Shown here piece by piece: positions 8,160-17,312 of a DNA stretch of 64,000 bases (positions within the stretch are counted from its first letter, which is position 1; every line of letters begins with the position of its first letter). Origin of the DNA: an uncultured Clostridia bacterium (GTDB lineage Bacteria > Bacillota > Clostridia > Christensenellales > CAG-917); the NCBI GenBank assembly GCA_934277645.1, contig CAKQUX010000003.1, positions 62,001 to 126,000 of the forward strand. Direction: 5' to 3'. The notes below the pieces were generated by a model that did not search any database, was not told the DNA's origin, and was given only the letters and a program-made list of their open reading frames with translations. A program made the position numbers and the translations under genes.

Positions 8160-8918
8160 ATGAAAAAAACTTCAACGAAAACAAACTTAATAATCGTTTT
8201 TTTCGCTCTTGCGATAAGCGAAATTTTGCTTTCAATTTATCCTATTTCGACGATTTACGGCGAAATGTTTTTAAGCAAAGTTGCCGCAAACGTTTTTCTT
8301 GCCCTTTTTGAAATTATATTTATATACGGGATTTTAGACGCCGCGATAACTTTTATACTTGCATATATCTTGTTTATGATTGTCAGAAAATCGACAGACG
8401 AACTCGAAAGACAGGGTTTCATTTTAAACGTTATGCTGTTTACTATGATAGCAAATCTTGTGGGTGCAGTGCTTTACGCATTCAATTTTCTCGATGCAAG
8501 AATTTACGTGTTTTTGGAATATATTTGTCCTATTGCCATAAACGGCGTTGCGTTTATACTTATGACGCATCTTGTTTTTCTCAAAAAAGTGACGAAAAAC
8601 AGACAGGGAACTTTTTTGAATTTAATACTTCCGTATTTTGCGATTAAAGCTCTCGGTTATTTTTCGAACGTGATATTATATTTAAGTCAAGATACGTTTG
8701 GCGACAAAATCAAAGAACTCGGTTTTGCGTTAACGTTTGACCCAAACGAAAAAACGGCGTTAATCGTTGGTGCGGCGCTTCTCGGAGCGTATGCCGTCTA
8801 TATTGCGGTTGCTTACTATATGTTGTCAAAAAAACCGATTTCGGGTGGCGGAAAGTCAAACGAAATTTCGGGAACCGTCGAGGACGATACGAAAGTATTT
8901 GACGATTTCGACATTTAA
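8160..8918 (+). CDS. Membrane protein of unknown function
   Basis: 252 residues, not recognised. About six hydrophobic segments span residues 8-200 (for example LIIVFFALAISEILLSIY and YGILDAAITFILAYILFMIV), followed by a hydrophilic acidic tail GTVEDDTKVFDDFDI. An in-frame TAA lies directly before the ATG, so the start cannot lie upstream. No Shine-Dalgarno is at normal distance, only A-rich sequence. It lies between holA and cdaA on the same strand and ends 22 bp before cdaA, so it is probably co-expressed. A role linked to c-di-AMP is possible but unsupported. Confidence 0.75.
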   Translation: MKKTSTKTNLIIVFFALAISEILLSIYPISTIYGEMFLSKVAANVFLALFEIIFIYGILDAAITFILAYILFMIVRKSTDELERQGFILNVMLFTMIANLVGAVLYAFNFLDARIYVFLEYICPIAINGVAFILMTHLVFLKKVTKNRQGTFLNLILPYFAIKALGYFSNVILYLSQDTFGDKIKELGFALTFDPNEKTALIVGAALLGAYAVYIAVAYYMLSKKPISGGGKSNEISGTVEDDTKVFDDFDI

Positions 8919-8940
8919 ATCGAAACAAGCGGAGGAAAAA

Positions 8941-9780
8941 ATGTTTAATTTTTACGAATATTTTAAACAAATGGACGCCTTTGCCATTATCGACCTTGTC
9001 GTTTTGGCTTTGACCATTACGGGGCTTACCATATTTTTCATAAAGAAAAAGCAAGTTAAAATTTTGCTCATATATTTTGCGCTTGTTGCTGTTGCGCTTG
9101 CAGTAAACATTTTGAGTTATGCTTTCGGCGGAGTAATACTTGCCGTCAGCCGAGCGATTTTGAAAGTCGCAATTTACGGTTTTGTGGTTGCGACGCTCAT
9201 TGTTTATCGTAGCGACGTTAAACTTCTCTTTCAAAAAATCACAAATAAACACGTTACGAATTTAAGCCACGAAGGATTCGGCGGTGACGACGAGCTTAAA
9301 ACAAGCACGCTTGAAATTCTGACCGCTTGTCAGGACATGGCAAAACAAGACGTCGGCGCAATCATACTTATTACGGGAGCGAACGAGTTTCCGAAAAGTA
9401 TTCTCGAAACGGGAACAAGTCTCAACGCAACTTTGTCGGCAGGTCTTTTAGAATCGATTTTCAACACGAAAGCTCCTTTGCACGACGGTGCGGTTGTCGT
9501 TAAGGGCAACAAAATTTTGAGCGCAGGTTGCTTCTTGCCGCTTACTCAAAAACTTGTCAACAAGGAAATGGGAACAAGACACAGAGCCGCAATCGGAATT
9601 ACCGAAGAGTGCGACTGTCTTGCTATTGTAGTAAGCGAAGAAACGGGCATTATTTCTATCGTCAAAAACGGCGATATCAAACGCTATATCACAATGGAAA
9701 AACTTAAAGAAGAAGTCGAAAGGGCATACAACATTGCGCCTACTTCCGAAATCGACAAACGAAACACGAGGTTCAAATGA
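8941..9780 (+). CDS. cdaA: Diadenylate cyclase CdaA (c-di-AMP synthase)
   Basis: Makes c-di-AMP from two ATP; c-di-AMP controls potassium, osmolyte and cell-wall homeostasis. 279 residues. Three N-terminal membrane helices (about 14-34, 38-61, 66-90) precede the DAC domain with the catalytic DGA motif at 182-184 (PLHDGAVVV) and RHR at 213-215 (GTRHRAAIG). The start at 8941 has GGAGG six bases upstream; an upstream in-frame extension overlapping the previous gene was discarded. In many Firmicutes cdaA is followed by cdaR (YbbR repeats) and glmM. Neither is here; the stop overlaps a DUF1015 gene by 4 bp. Confidence 0.94.
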   Translation: MFNFYEYFKQMDAFAIIDLVVLALTITGLTIFFIKKKQVKILLIYFALVAVALAVNILSYAFGGVILAVSRAILKVAIYGFVVATLIVYRSDVKLLFQKITNKHVTNLSHEGFGGDDELKTSTLEILTACQDMAKQDVGAIILITGANEFPKSILETGTSLNATLSAGLLESIFNTKAPLHDGAVVVKGNKILSAGCFLPLTQKLVNKEMGTRHRAAIGITEECDCLAIVVSEETGIISIVKNGDIKRYITMEKLKEEVERAYNIAPTSEIDKRNTRFK

Positions 9781-10979
9781 AAACTTTCAGCGCAAAAGAA
9801 ATTCTTCTTCCAAAGTCGGTCGATATGTCGAAATGGTCGGTTGTTTCCTGCGACCAGTTCACTTCGCAACCTGAGTATTGGAACGCTTTAAAGGAATATG
9901 TCGGAGATAGCTATTCGACTCTCGATTTGATTTTCCCGGAAGTATACTTGGGCGACGCAGACGAAGACGAGCGCATTGCAAATATCGACGCCAATATGGA
10001 CAGATATCTTGCCTTAGATGTGTTTGAAAGAATCGAAAACAGCTATATACTTGTCGAGCGTACGACAAAAAGCGGCGTAAAAAGAATAGGGCTTGTCGGT
10101 GCCGTTGACCTTGAAGATTTTGATTTTACGGCAAACGCAAAGTCGGTTATCAGACCTACCGAAGGCGTCGTTGCGTCAAGAATTCCTCCGCGTCTTAAAA
10201 TCAGAAAAGACGCAAGTTTGGAGTTGCCGCATATTATGTTATTGATAGACGACCCGTCCTTTAAAGTCATCGAACCGATATATAATAGTCGCGATGAACT
10301 TGAAAAGCTCTATGATTTCGAGCTTAATATGGGCGGCGGACATCTTGTCGGATACAAAGTCCCCGAGAACAAAGTTGATTTTGATTTCCTTTTAAACGAG
10401 AAAGAGCAAACGAAAAAGTACGGGAAAACCACGAATTTCGTTTTCGCCGTGGGCGACGGAAACCACAGCTTGGCAACGGCTAAAACGCATTGGGAAAACG
10501 TAAAGAAAAATTTGTCCGAAAAGGAAAGAGAAAATCATCCTGCAAGGTTTGCACTTGTCGAAATAAACAACGTACATTCGGACGGCATTACGTTTGAGCC
10601 TATTCATCGCGTTGTGTTCGGCGTAGGACAGGAGTTTGTAGATTATTTAAAGGGCAGATTAAACGGCGACCTTAAAATCAAAGTCGAATGTGACGGAAAA
10701 ACTGATTACGTTTCTGTTCCGAGTCTGACTCCGCTTGCTATAAGCGAAATTCAAAAGGCGATAGACGAATACGGAAAGGGCGAATGTGATTACATTCACG
10801 GCGACGAACATTTGAAGAACGTTGCCGCTCGCGGCGGCGTTGCGATTTTTATGCCGAAAATAGAAAAATCAGATTTGTTTAAATACGTTCTGGATAACGG
10901 CGTTTTGTCAAGAAAGTCTTTCTCTATGGGCGAGGCGGAAGAGAAGCGTTATTATACGGAAGCAAGAATAATTAAATAG
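9777..10979 (+). CDS. DUF1015 family protein
   Basis: 400 residues, full family length. It shows the DUF1015 features WSVVSCDQFTSQPEYW near the N-terminus, LPHIMLLIDDPSFKVIEPIY in the middle and FVFAVGDGNHSLATAKTHWE. The biochemical function is not established. The ATG overlaps the cdaA stop, giving translational coupling, and lysC follows after 18 bp. DUF1015 genes are often found beside serA/serC in Clostridia; here serA/serC are at the other end of the window, while this gene travels with cdaA and lysC. Confidence 0.88.
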   Translation: MKTFSAKEILLPKSVDMSKWSVVSCDQFTSQPEYWNALKEYVGDSYSTLDLIFPEVYLGDADEDERIANIDANMDRYLALDVFERIENSYILVERTTKSGVKRIGLVGAVDLEDFDFTANAKSVIRPTEGVVASRIPPRLKIRKDASLELPHIMLLIDDPSFKVIEPIYNSRDELEKLYDFELNMGGGHLVGYKVPENKVDFDFLLNEKEQTKKYGKTTNFVFAVGDGNHSLATAKTHWENVKKNLSEKERENHPARFALVEINNVHSDGITFEPIHRVVFGVGQEFVDYLKGRLNGDLKIKVECDGKTDYVSVPSLTPLAISEIQKAIDEYGKGECDYIHGDEHLKNVAARGGVAIFMPKIEKSDLFKYVLDNGVLSRKSFSMGEAEEKRYYTEARIIK

Positions 10980-10997
10980 GTACATAGAGGAGATATT

Positions 10998-12308
10998 ATG
11001 TTAGTTTGTAAGTTTGGCGGAACTTCGATGGCAAATTCCGCAACGATAGCACAAGTTGCCGATATCATTTCGGCTGACGAGCAAAGAAGATACGTCGTCG
11101 TATCTGCGCCGGGTAAGCGTGACAAGCAAGATACAAAGGTCACCGACCTTTTGTACAAGTGTTTTGCAGAAGCGCAAGCAAGCGGAAGTTGCAAAGAAAC
11201 TTTTAAACTCGTAAAAGAGAGATTCGACGGCATTATCGAAGGTCTTAACATAGACCTTGACTTGTCGAGCGATTATGACGAAATCGAAGAAAACATCAAT
11301 TCTTCGACGACTGCCGATTACGCTGCGTCGCGTGGCGAATACTTATCGGCTAAGGTGCTTGCCAAGAAACTCGGCTATGCGTTTTTGGACACGTTGAAAC
11401 TTATCAAGTTTAACGAAGACGGCGAACTTCAACTTGAATACAGCCTTGACCTTATAAGACAAGAAATGCAAAAAGTCAAAAAGGCGGTTTTCCCCGGATT
11501 TTACGGTTCGGCACCCGGCGACGTCGTTAAAACGTTTACAAGAGGCGGCAGTGACGTAACGGGCGCTATTATCGCAAGAGCTGCAGGCGCAGACGTATAC
11601 GAAAACTGGACGGACGTTTCGGGCTTTATGATGGCTGATCCGAGAATCGTCGACAGTCCGAACAAAATCGAATGTCTTAGCTATCGCGAACTTCGCGAAC
11701 TTTCGTATATGGGTGCAAACGTTCTTCACCCTGAATCGATTTTCCCAGTAAGAAGCGTAGGTATTCCTATCAATATCAAAAATACGTTCGCTCCGTCTGA
11801 CAGCGGAACGATGATCGTTCCGTCATCGAAACTTCCTGAAAATCCGAGCGTTATCACGGGTATTGCAGGACAAAAAGGTTTCACGATTATTCTTATCGAA
11901 AAAGCGATGATGAACCTCGAAGTCGGATTCGTCAGAAAGGTTTTGTCCGTTTTGGAATATGAAAACATCAACGTCGAACACGTTCCGTCGGGCATAGACA
12001 CTCTTTGCATCGTTGTTCGCGACGAAGATATTCAAAACAAAATGCAAAAGGTGCTTGATAAAATTCGCGACGCGGTCGGAGCAGATAACGTTGAAATTCA
12101 CAGCGGACTTTCGCTTGTCGCAACCGTCGGACACAATATGGCGTCACGTCACGGCACGGCGGCGACTATCTTCGGTGCGCTTGCAAAATCGAACATTAAC
12201 ATTCGTATGATTGACCAAGGTTCGAGCGAACTTAACATTATCGTCGGCGTCGATACTTTCGATTATGAAAAAGCAATCAACGCAATTTATCACGCTTTCA
12301 ACAAATAA
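10998..12308 (+). CDS. lysC: Aspartate kinase (monofunctional)
   Basis: Phosphorylates aspartate, the entry to lysine, threonine and methionine synthesis. 436 residues. The N-terminal KFGGTSM motif (5-11) and GGSDVTGAIIARAAGADVYENWTD place it in the amino-acid kinase fold, followed by two C-terminal ACT domains (from about residue 300) that usually mediate feedback by lysine or threonine. The ribosome site GAGGAG lies 7 bases before the ATG. No lysine riboswitch is present; expression presumably comes from the upstream operon. Confidence 0.92.
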   Translation: MLVCKFGGTSMANSATIAQVADIISADEQRRYVVVSAPGKRDKQDTKVTDLLYKCFAEAQASGSCKETFKLVKERFDGIIEGLNIDLDLSSDYDEIEENINSSTTADYAASRGEYLSAKVLAKKLGYAFLDTLKLIKFNEDGELQLEYSLDLIRQEMQKVKKAVFPGFYGSAPGDVVKTFTRGGSDVTGAIIARAAGADVYENWTDVSGFMMADPRIVDSPNKIECLSYRELRELSYMGANVLHPESIFPVRSVGIPINIKNTFAPSDSGTMIVPSSKLPENPSVITGIAGQKGFTIILIEKAMMNLEVGFVRKVLSVLEYENINVEHVPSGIDTLCIVVRDEDIQNKMQKVLDKIRDAVGADNVEIHSGLSLVATVGHNMASRHGTAATIFGALAKSNINIRMIDQGSSELNIIVGVDTFDYEKAINAIYHAFNK

Positions 12309-12463
12309 AAACGCCTAATAAAGTTTGCCAAATTGAAACACGGTAAAATTGAAACGTCGTAGAAATGCGTAGTAGAAATGTCAATATATCTAATAGCCTT
12401 AATATGTTAAATTGTAAAGATAACTAAAAAATGCCGATATAAAATCATTGTTTTAGTTAAATT

Positions 12464-12492
12464 AAAAAACGCTACCGATAGGTAGCGTTTTT
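12464..12492. terminator. Bidirectional terminator between lysC and the ABC fusion
   Basis: A 12-bp stem AAAAACGCTACC/GGTAGCGTTTTT with a GATA loop and A/T tracts on both sides. It can serve both converging genes. Confidence 0.85.
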
Positions 12493-12587
12493 AATTTATG
12501 AGTTTTGTGATGTAATAGAAGTTGCTATTAATACCACAAGGACTGACTGTGGCAACCGCTTTAAGCTTGATAAATATGTACCGTGAA

Positions 12588-15320
12588 TCAATTCGACCTT
12601 AAAGCGACGACAGGGTCTTTTTTAGATGCCATGATAGCAGGGATAAAGCCTGAAATCAAAGTCAATACCACGCTTAAAAGGACAAGCAATACGCCGTGAA
12701 GCGGAGCGAGTTTAGCAAGGTTGTTCACAAGTCCCCCTGCAAGTTTGTTTATTATGGCGTTGATAGGGAAGTTTAAAATTGCAGCGACGCAAACTCCGAA
12801 AACGCCGCTAGATAGTCCTATTATGACCGTTTCGGCATTGAATACGTTTGATATGTCGATTTTTCTTGCGCCCAGACTTCTCAACACTCCGATTTCTTTC
12901 GTTCTTTCGAGTACGGAGATATATGTGATTATGGCAATCATTATCGACGAAACGAACAGCGAAATTGCGGCAAAGGCAATAAGCACATATGATACGATAT
13001 CAATCATTTCGGACATACTGCTCGTTATTGTTGATGCCATATCCGTGTATTGAATTTTGTCTTTGTCTGCTTTGTCTTCGTTGTATGCGTCAAGGTAGGA
13101 AAGTATCTTGCTCTTTGTCGCATACGAGGCGGGATAAATCGAAATCGTGCTCGGAAGAGCAGTAGCGCCTATTTCCGCAAGGCGTTTCGTATAGTCGGGA
13201 CAGATGACGGACAAAATAGTGTTTTCGTCAATACTCATATTTTCCGTGATTATCGACGTAAGTCCTTTGACGGCTTTTTGCGTTGAGCCGCACTTGCTTT
13301 TAACGGCGGCAAAAACGTCCTCGAAAGTCGAGTCGGGTTGATTTTTGATATAAATTGCGTCTGATTCGCTAATAAGGTTTTTAAATTTAAGCAAATCGAC
13401 GATATTTGCAAGGCTAACGTTTGCCGACGTGATTAGTTTGTCGATTTCGGAGAAGTCGAATTTGAATTCGTTGTGCGACGGGTCGAGCGTATCGACGAAA
13501 CAGTCTTTTTGTGCCTGAACGATTTGGCTCGAAGTCGATTGCTCGATAACGTAGTCGGTGAGTGAAGAAAGATAACCGACGCCGCCACCGAAAAACGTTA
13601 TATCTTTGTCGGACTTGTTTCTTATTACGCCTACGATTTTGATAAAATCGCCGTCAGGTTTGTTGTATGCGGTTTCATAGTCGCTTTGCGGAAGAGATGT
13701 GAAATAGTCTTCGCTCACTTTCGTATAAAACTCGTCGCTTGGCACAAGCCTGAATTTTAAGCCTTCTTGCGAGCTTGTCGAAACAAACTTTTTGAAATCG
13801 ATAGAGTTGTATTTTATTGTGCCGTCGCTATTCGTTCCGTTTGCCGTCGGCGTTATGCCTATGGCTTTTAAAACGTCGCTTTTTATTCGGTTGTTTGCGT
13901 CGACGACAAGCACTGCTTCAAACTTGTTTTCAGGATATCTGCCGTCTATGACGTCGTAATAATCTTTAACGAACGAGTCGCTAAGAAGCTCTTGCCACCA
14001 AACGAGTTTTTCGTTTTGGGTGTCGCAAAGTTTGTAGCCTCCCGAGTTCGTTTTTGAAATCAAATTCATTTTTACGTCTTTTGCATAGGACACGCTCGCC
14101 GTCCAGTCGGGATGAGCTGTTTCCATTGCTTTTACGTAAGCTACGTATTCGTCTGTCAATTTGTTTGTAAAAATGTTAAGTCCGCCGACTTCGCCGCTCG
14201 GGTCATAAGGAACGACTTCGCCCGTCGACGGATAAGTTCCCTTTTTAATCGTTGCCGATTGCGCCTTTTCCATATCGAACGAAAATCCTATTTCGCTTAC
14301 GGTGATAGGGAAGCTGTTTAGGGTAGTGCGCTCCATTTCGTCCATGTACAACGTAAATCCGTTTGAAATGGAAAGCACGAGAGCAATGCCGATGATGCCG
14401 ATACTTCCTGCGAATATTGTAAGGAAAGTGCGCAGTTTTTTCGTAACGAGATTCCTTGCGCTGAGAGCAAGAGCGGTGAAAAAGTTCATTGACGATTTTT
14501 TCTTTCGGCGTCCGATTTTCTTTTTTGTGGTTTCAAGTGTGTCTTTGCTGCCTTCTTTAACGGGAGTGTCGGTGTTTTTGACTGCGTCGAATTCCGCTTC
14601 GTCAACGACGGCAAGGACTTGTTCGTCGGCTATTTCTTCGCTTGTAGGCGGATTCGAGTCGGACAGAATTTCGCCGTCCAAAAGGCGTATGATTCTCGTG
14701 GAGTATTCTTTTGCAAGGTCGCCGTTGTGAGTAACCATAATGACGAGTTTTTCCTTTGCAATCTCTTTCAAAATGTCCATAACCTGAACGCTTGTGACGC
14801 TGTCGAGCGCGCCTGTCGGTTCGTCGGCTAGTATAATGTCGGGGTTGTTGACGATTGCTCTTGCAATAGCGACTCGTTGCATTTGTCCGCCTGACATTTG
14901 GAGCGGCTTTTTGTTTATCTGTTCGCTAAGGCCGACCTTTTCCAAAGCGTCGATAGCGAGTTGTCTTTTTTCTTTTCTCGAAACGCCCGAAATCGTAAGA
15001 GCGAGTTCGACGTTTGCCAAAACGGTAAGGTGCGGAATAAGGTTGTAGCTTTGGAATATAAAACCTATTTTTTGGTTGCGATAGGTGTCCCAATCACGCG
15101 ATTTGTAGTTTTTGGTGGACGTGCCGTCGATAATCAGGTCGCCTTCGGTGTAACTGTCAAGTCCGCCTATAATGTTCAGCGTGGTGGTTTTTCCGCAACC
15201 CGACGGTCCTAATATAGATGCAAATTCGTTTTTGCGGAACGTCAAATCGATGCCCTTTAATGCGTGGACACTGTTTCCTTGCAAGACGTAATCTTTTTTA
15301 ATCCCTTTTAATTCCAGCAT
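12588..15320 (-). CDS. ABC transporter, fused ATP-binding and FtsX-type permease (MacB-like)
   Basis: 910 residues. The N-terminal ATPase of the LolD/MacB class has Walker A GPSGCGKTT at 38-46, signature MSGGQMQR at 142-149 and Walker B IILADEPTG at 162-170. A linker of about 55 residues (222-277), first acidic then strongly basic (KKKIGRRKKK), leads to the permease half: a first helix near 298-318, a large extracytoplasmic domain, and three C-terminal helices of the FtsX domain. Relatives export peptides or sense cell-wall antibiotics; the substrate is unknown. It is a single gene with its own promoter. Confidence 0.9.
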   Translation of the reverse strand: MLELKGIKKDYVLQGNSVHALKGIDLTFRKNEFASILGPSGCGKTTTLNIIGGLDSYTEGDLIIDGTSTKNYKSRDWDTYRNQKIGFIFQSYNLIPHLTVLANVELALTISGVSRKEKRQLAIDALEKVGLSEQINKKPLQMSGGQMQRVAIARAIVNNPDIILADEPTGALDSVTSVQVMDILKEIAKEKLVIMVTHNGDLAKEYSTRIIRLLDGEILSDSNPPTSEEIADEQVLAVVDEAEFDAVKNTDTPVKEGSKDTLETTKKKIGRRKKKSSMNFFTALALSARNLVTKKLRTFLTIFAGSIGIIGIALVLSISNGFTLYMDEMERTTLNSFPITVSEIGFSFDMEKAQSATIKKGTYPSTGEVVPYDPSGEVGGLNIFTNKLTDEYVAYVKAMETAHPDWTASVSYAKDVKMNLISKTNSGGYKLCDTQNEKLVWWQELLSDSFVKDYYDVIDGRYPENKFEAVLVVDANNRIKSDVLKAIGITPTANGTNSDGTIKYNSIDFKKFVSTSSQEGLKFRLVPSDEFYTKVSEDYFTSLPQSDYETAYNKPDGDFIKIVGVIRNKSDKDITFFGGGVGYLSSLTDYVIEQSTSSQIVQAQKDCFVDTLDPSHNEFKFDFSEIDKLITSANVSLANIVDLLKFKNLISESDAIYIKNQPDSTFEDVFAAVKSKCGSTQKAVKGLTSIITENMSIDENTILSVICPDYTKRLAEIGATALPSTISIYPASYATKSKILSYLDAYNEDKADKDKIQYTDMASTITSSMSEMIDIVSYVLIAFAAISLFVSSIMIAIITYISVLERTKEIGVLRSLGARKIDISNVFNAETVIIGLSSGVFGVCVAAILNFPINAIINKLAGGLVNNLAKLAPLHGVLLVLLSVVLTLISGFIPAIMASKKDPVVALRSN

Positions 15321-15348
15321 ATATACCTACCGTTCTTTTTGATAAATC

Positions 15349-15377
15349 ATTATAATATGAAAAGTAACAAGTGTCAA
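15349..15377 (-). promoter_or_regulatory. Consensus promoter for the ABC fusion gene
   Basis: TTGACA-N17-TATAAT on the minus strand. The ribosome site GGTAGG lies before the ATG at 15320. Confidence 0.8.
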
Positions 15378-15642
15378 CAAACGCAAATCAAATGCCTTGC
15401 AAATTGTGTGTTTGAGTGATATTATAAATTTGATTATATAGTTGTTTATTTATAAATAAACACTTAGCATATATATTTAGTTTAATAGGTATTTAAGCGT
15501 ATATAAACATTTAGCTATATATAGATACTTAAATAATTATAATATTTAACTTTGTATATAGATTTATTAGTTTATATATAGACGTTTATCTTATATTCAG
15601 TTAGGTAAAGAGCGGCTTAAAATTGCCACTATAAGGGTTAAA
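15378..15642. repeat. Very AT-rich intergenic region with degenerate repeats
   Basis: From about 15435 to 15600 the sequence is dominated by variations on (T)TAGCTATATATAGA and TTTAT/ATAAA steps. At least four imperfect copies lie near 15465, 15495, 15512 and 15560-15585. No open frame was found. It lies between divergent genes and may hold the tcdA promoter, not pinned down. The wording resembles the repeat cluster at 44624-44815. Confidence 0.5.
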
Positions 15643-16353
15643 ATGGATATTTTTGAAAGAGAGAAAATGTTAATCGGCGATGAAGCCGTAAAGCGTCTTA
15701 ATGGCGCAAAAGTCGCGCTTTTCGGAGTCGGTGGGGTCGGCGGCTACGTTGCCGAAATTTTGACGAGAGCAGGAGTCGGAACGATAGCTATTGTCGACAA
15801 CGACGTCGTATCTCCGTCGAACATAAACAGACAGATTATAGCCACTCATCTGACGATAGGGAAAAGCAAGGTTATGGCCGCGTGCGAAAGGTTGTTTGAA
15901 ATAAATCCGAAAATAAACGCAAGACCGTTTGAGTTTTTCTATGACGAAATGACATGCGACGAAATCGACTTGTCGAAATTCGACTTTATCGTAGACGCCA
16001 TAGACACAGTGACAAGTAAATTGCTTCTCATTCAAAACGCAAAGGCTGTCGGTGTGAAGATAATCAGTTGTATGGGAACGGGCAATAAGTACACAACCGA
16101 CTTTTTAATCGACGACATTTCAAAAACGAGCGTTTGTCCGCTTTGCAAAGTTATGCGAAAAGAACTCAAAGTCAGGAACATATCGGGTGTTCCCGTTTTA
16201 TACAGTCTTGCCGAACCTAAAAAACCGCAAAATCAAATCACCGAAAACGGCAGACATATTCCGGCCAGCATTTCGTTTGCGCCTGCCGCGGCAGGAATTA
16301 AAATAGGCGAATACGTGATTAAGGAATTGCTTAAAGGAGCAAGCAATGAGTAA
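15643..16353 (+). CDS. tcdA: tRNA threonylcarbamoyladenosine dehydratase (ThiF/HesA family)
   Basis: ATP-dependent cyclisation of t6A37 in tRNAs to the cyclic hydantoin form. 236 residues. An N-terminal Rossmann/E1-like fold has GVGGVGGYVAEILTRAGVG (28-46) and the nucleotide-binding DNDVVSPSNINRQ; the central PLCKVMRKELK segment is typical of TcdA rather than MoeB or ThiF. The ribosome site is AAGGG. The stop overlaps thiN by 8 bp. Confidence 0.88.
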   Translation: MDIFEREKMLIGDEAVKRLNGAKVALFGVGGVGGYVAEILTRAGVGTIAIVDNDVVSPSNINRQIIATHLTIGKSKVMAACERLFEINPKINARPFEFFYDEMTCDEIDLSKFDFIVDAIDTVTSKLLLIQNAKAVGVKIISCMGTGNKYTTDFLIDDISKTSVCPLCKVMRKELKVRNISGVPVLYSLAEPKKPQNQITENGRHIPASISFAPAAAGIKIGEYVIKELLKGASNE

Positions 16354-16948
16354 ACAGTGTTTTATTGCGTTAAACAGCGATACGGTCGCACCCCCTTTCG
16401 GTGACCTTATCTGCGCCGACGGAGGCTGTAAAAGAGCAGGCGGCGTAAAGCCTTTGGCTATAATAGGCGATTTCGATTCGTCGGATACGGCAGACCTTGA
16501 AAACGTTATCGTTTATCCAAAAGAAAAAGATTTTTCGGACGGCGAGCTGTGCCTTGAATATGCATTGGAGAACGGTTATGACGAAATAGTGTTTTCGGGC
16601 GTTACGGGCGGAAGGCTTGACCATCAGCTTGCAAATCTGAGTCTTATAAAAAAGGCTACGGAAAGCGGCGTGAGCGCAATGGGGCTTGACGAGACAGGCG
16701 GCAAGAAAATAGAAATTTATTATACCGAAAAACCGATAAGACTGTCAGTTCGCAAAGGCGATTTGATTTCCGTTATGCCGTTTGAGTTTGTGACTTGTCA
16801 TAGGGCAAGCGGCGTTAAATATCCGCTTAACGATTTGACCTTGAACAACTCGAATCTTTCATACGGCTTGTCGAACGTAGCGACGGCTAATGAAGTTGAG
16901 TTTGAATTCACTTGTGGCGGCACATTCGTGTTTCGCTATGAAGTTTAA
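16346..16948 (+). CDS. thiN: Thiamine pyrophosphokinase
   Basis: Converts thiamine and ATP to thiamine pyrophosphate. 200 residues. The ADGGCKR motif is near 26-32, AIIGDFDSSD near 39-48 and GGRLDHQLANLSLI in the second half, all characteristic of the family. The strong ribosome site AAAGGAG lies in the end of tcdA. It converges on thiT, so import and activation of thiamine are encoded side by side. Confidence 0.92.
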   Translation: MSKQCFIALNSDTVAPPFGDLICADGGCKRAGGVKPLAIIGDFDSSDTADLENVIVYPKEKDFSDGELCLEYALENGYDEIVFSGVTGGRLDHQLANLSLIKKATESGVSAMGLDETGGKKIEIYYTEKPIRLSVRKGDLISVMPFEFVTCHRASGVKYPLNDLTLNNSNLSYGLSNVATANEVEFEFTCGGTFVFRYEV

Positions 16949-17090
16949 AGCAAAAGTGAAAAACAAACAAAATAAAACGACGAAAGAAAAGCAATAAAAC
17001 AGAGAAAACCAAAAATACAAGCAACGAGAAATAAAAGCAATAAATAATTGAAGAAACCGAAACGCAAGCAACGAATAAAGTAAACGATAT
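16949..17090 (+). repeat. T-poor, A-rich spacer with degenerate AAGCAA repeats
   Basis: Between the thiN stop and the terminator, about 140 nt contain very little T and repeat AAGCAA(C/T) at roughly 16950, 16990, 17019, 17035 and 17064, often followed by GA(G)AATAAA. Transcribed, it would be an unstructured purine-rich 3' tail. A milder version occurs upstream of folP (27700-27819). Confidence 0.5.
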
Positions 17091-17120
17091 AAAAGCGACG
17101 AATTATATTTCGTCGCTTTT
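17091..17120. terminator. Terminator after thiN
   Basis: A 12-bp stem AAAAGCGACGAA/TTCGTCGCTTTT with a six-base loop. The remaining 190 nt up to the thiT stop hold only a short direct repeat AAATTCAGA at 17273 and 17290. Confidence 0.75.
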
Positions 17121-17312
17121 ACGTTTTGCACTTATTACAATTAAAAGTCTATATTGACAACTAAAAGTGTGTGTTTAATCAAAAACCGGTGTTTAGAATT
17201 AAAAACCAAGATGACAGCTGCTTTGATTGCCGATAATGTTATAAATCTGCAAATGGGTATTTAATTTTAACCAAATTCAGATTGTATTCAAATTCAGACT
17301 TAATTATTTTTA

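Noticed and set aside
8767..8940. N-terminal extension of CdaA
   Set aside because: It overlaps the preceding membrane gene, has no ribosome site, and adds residues before the family's first membrane helix; GGAGG precedes ATG 8941.
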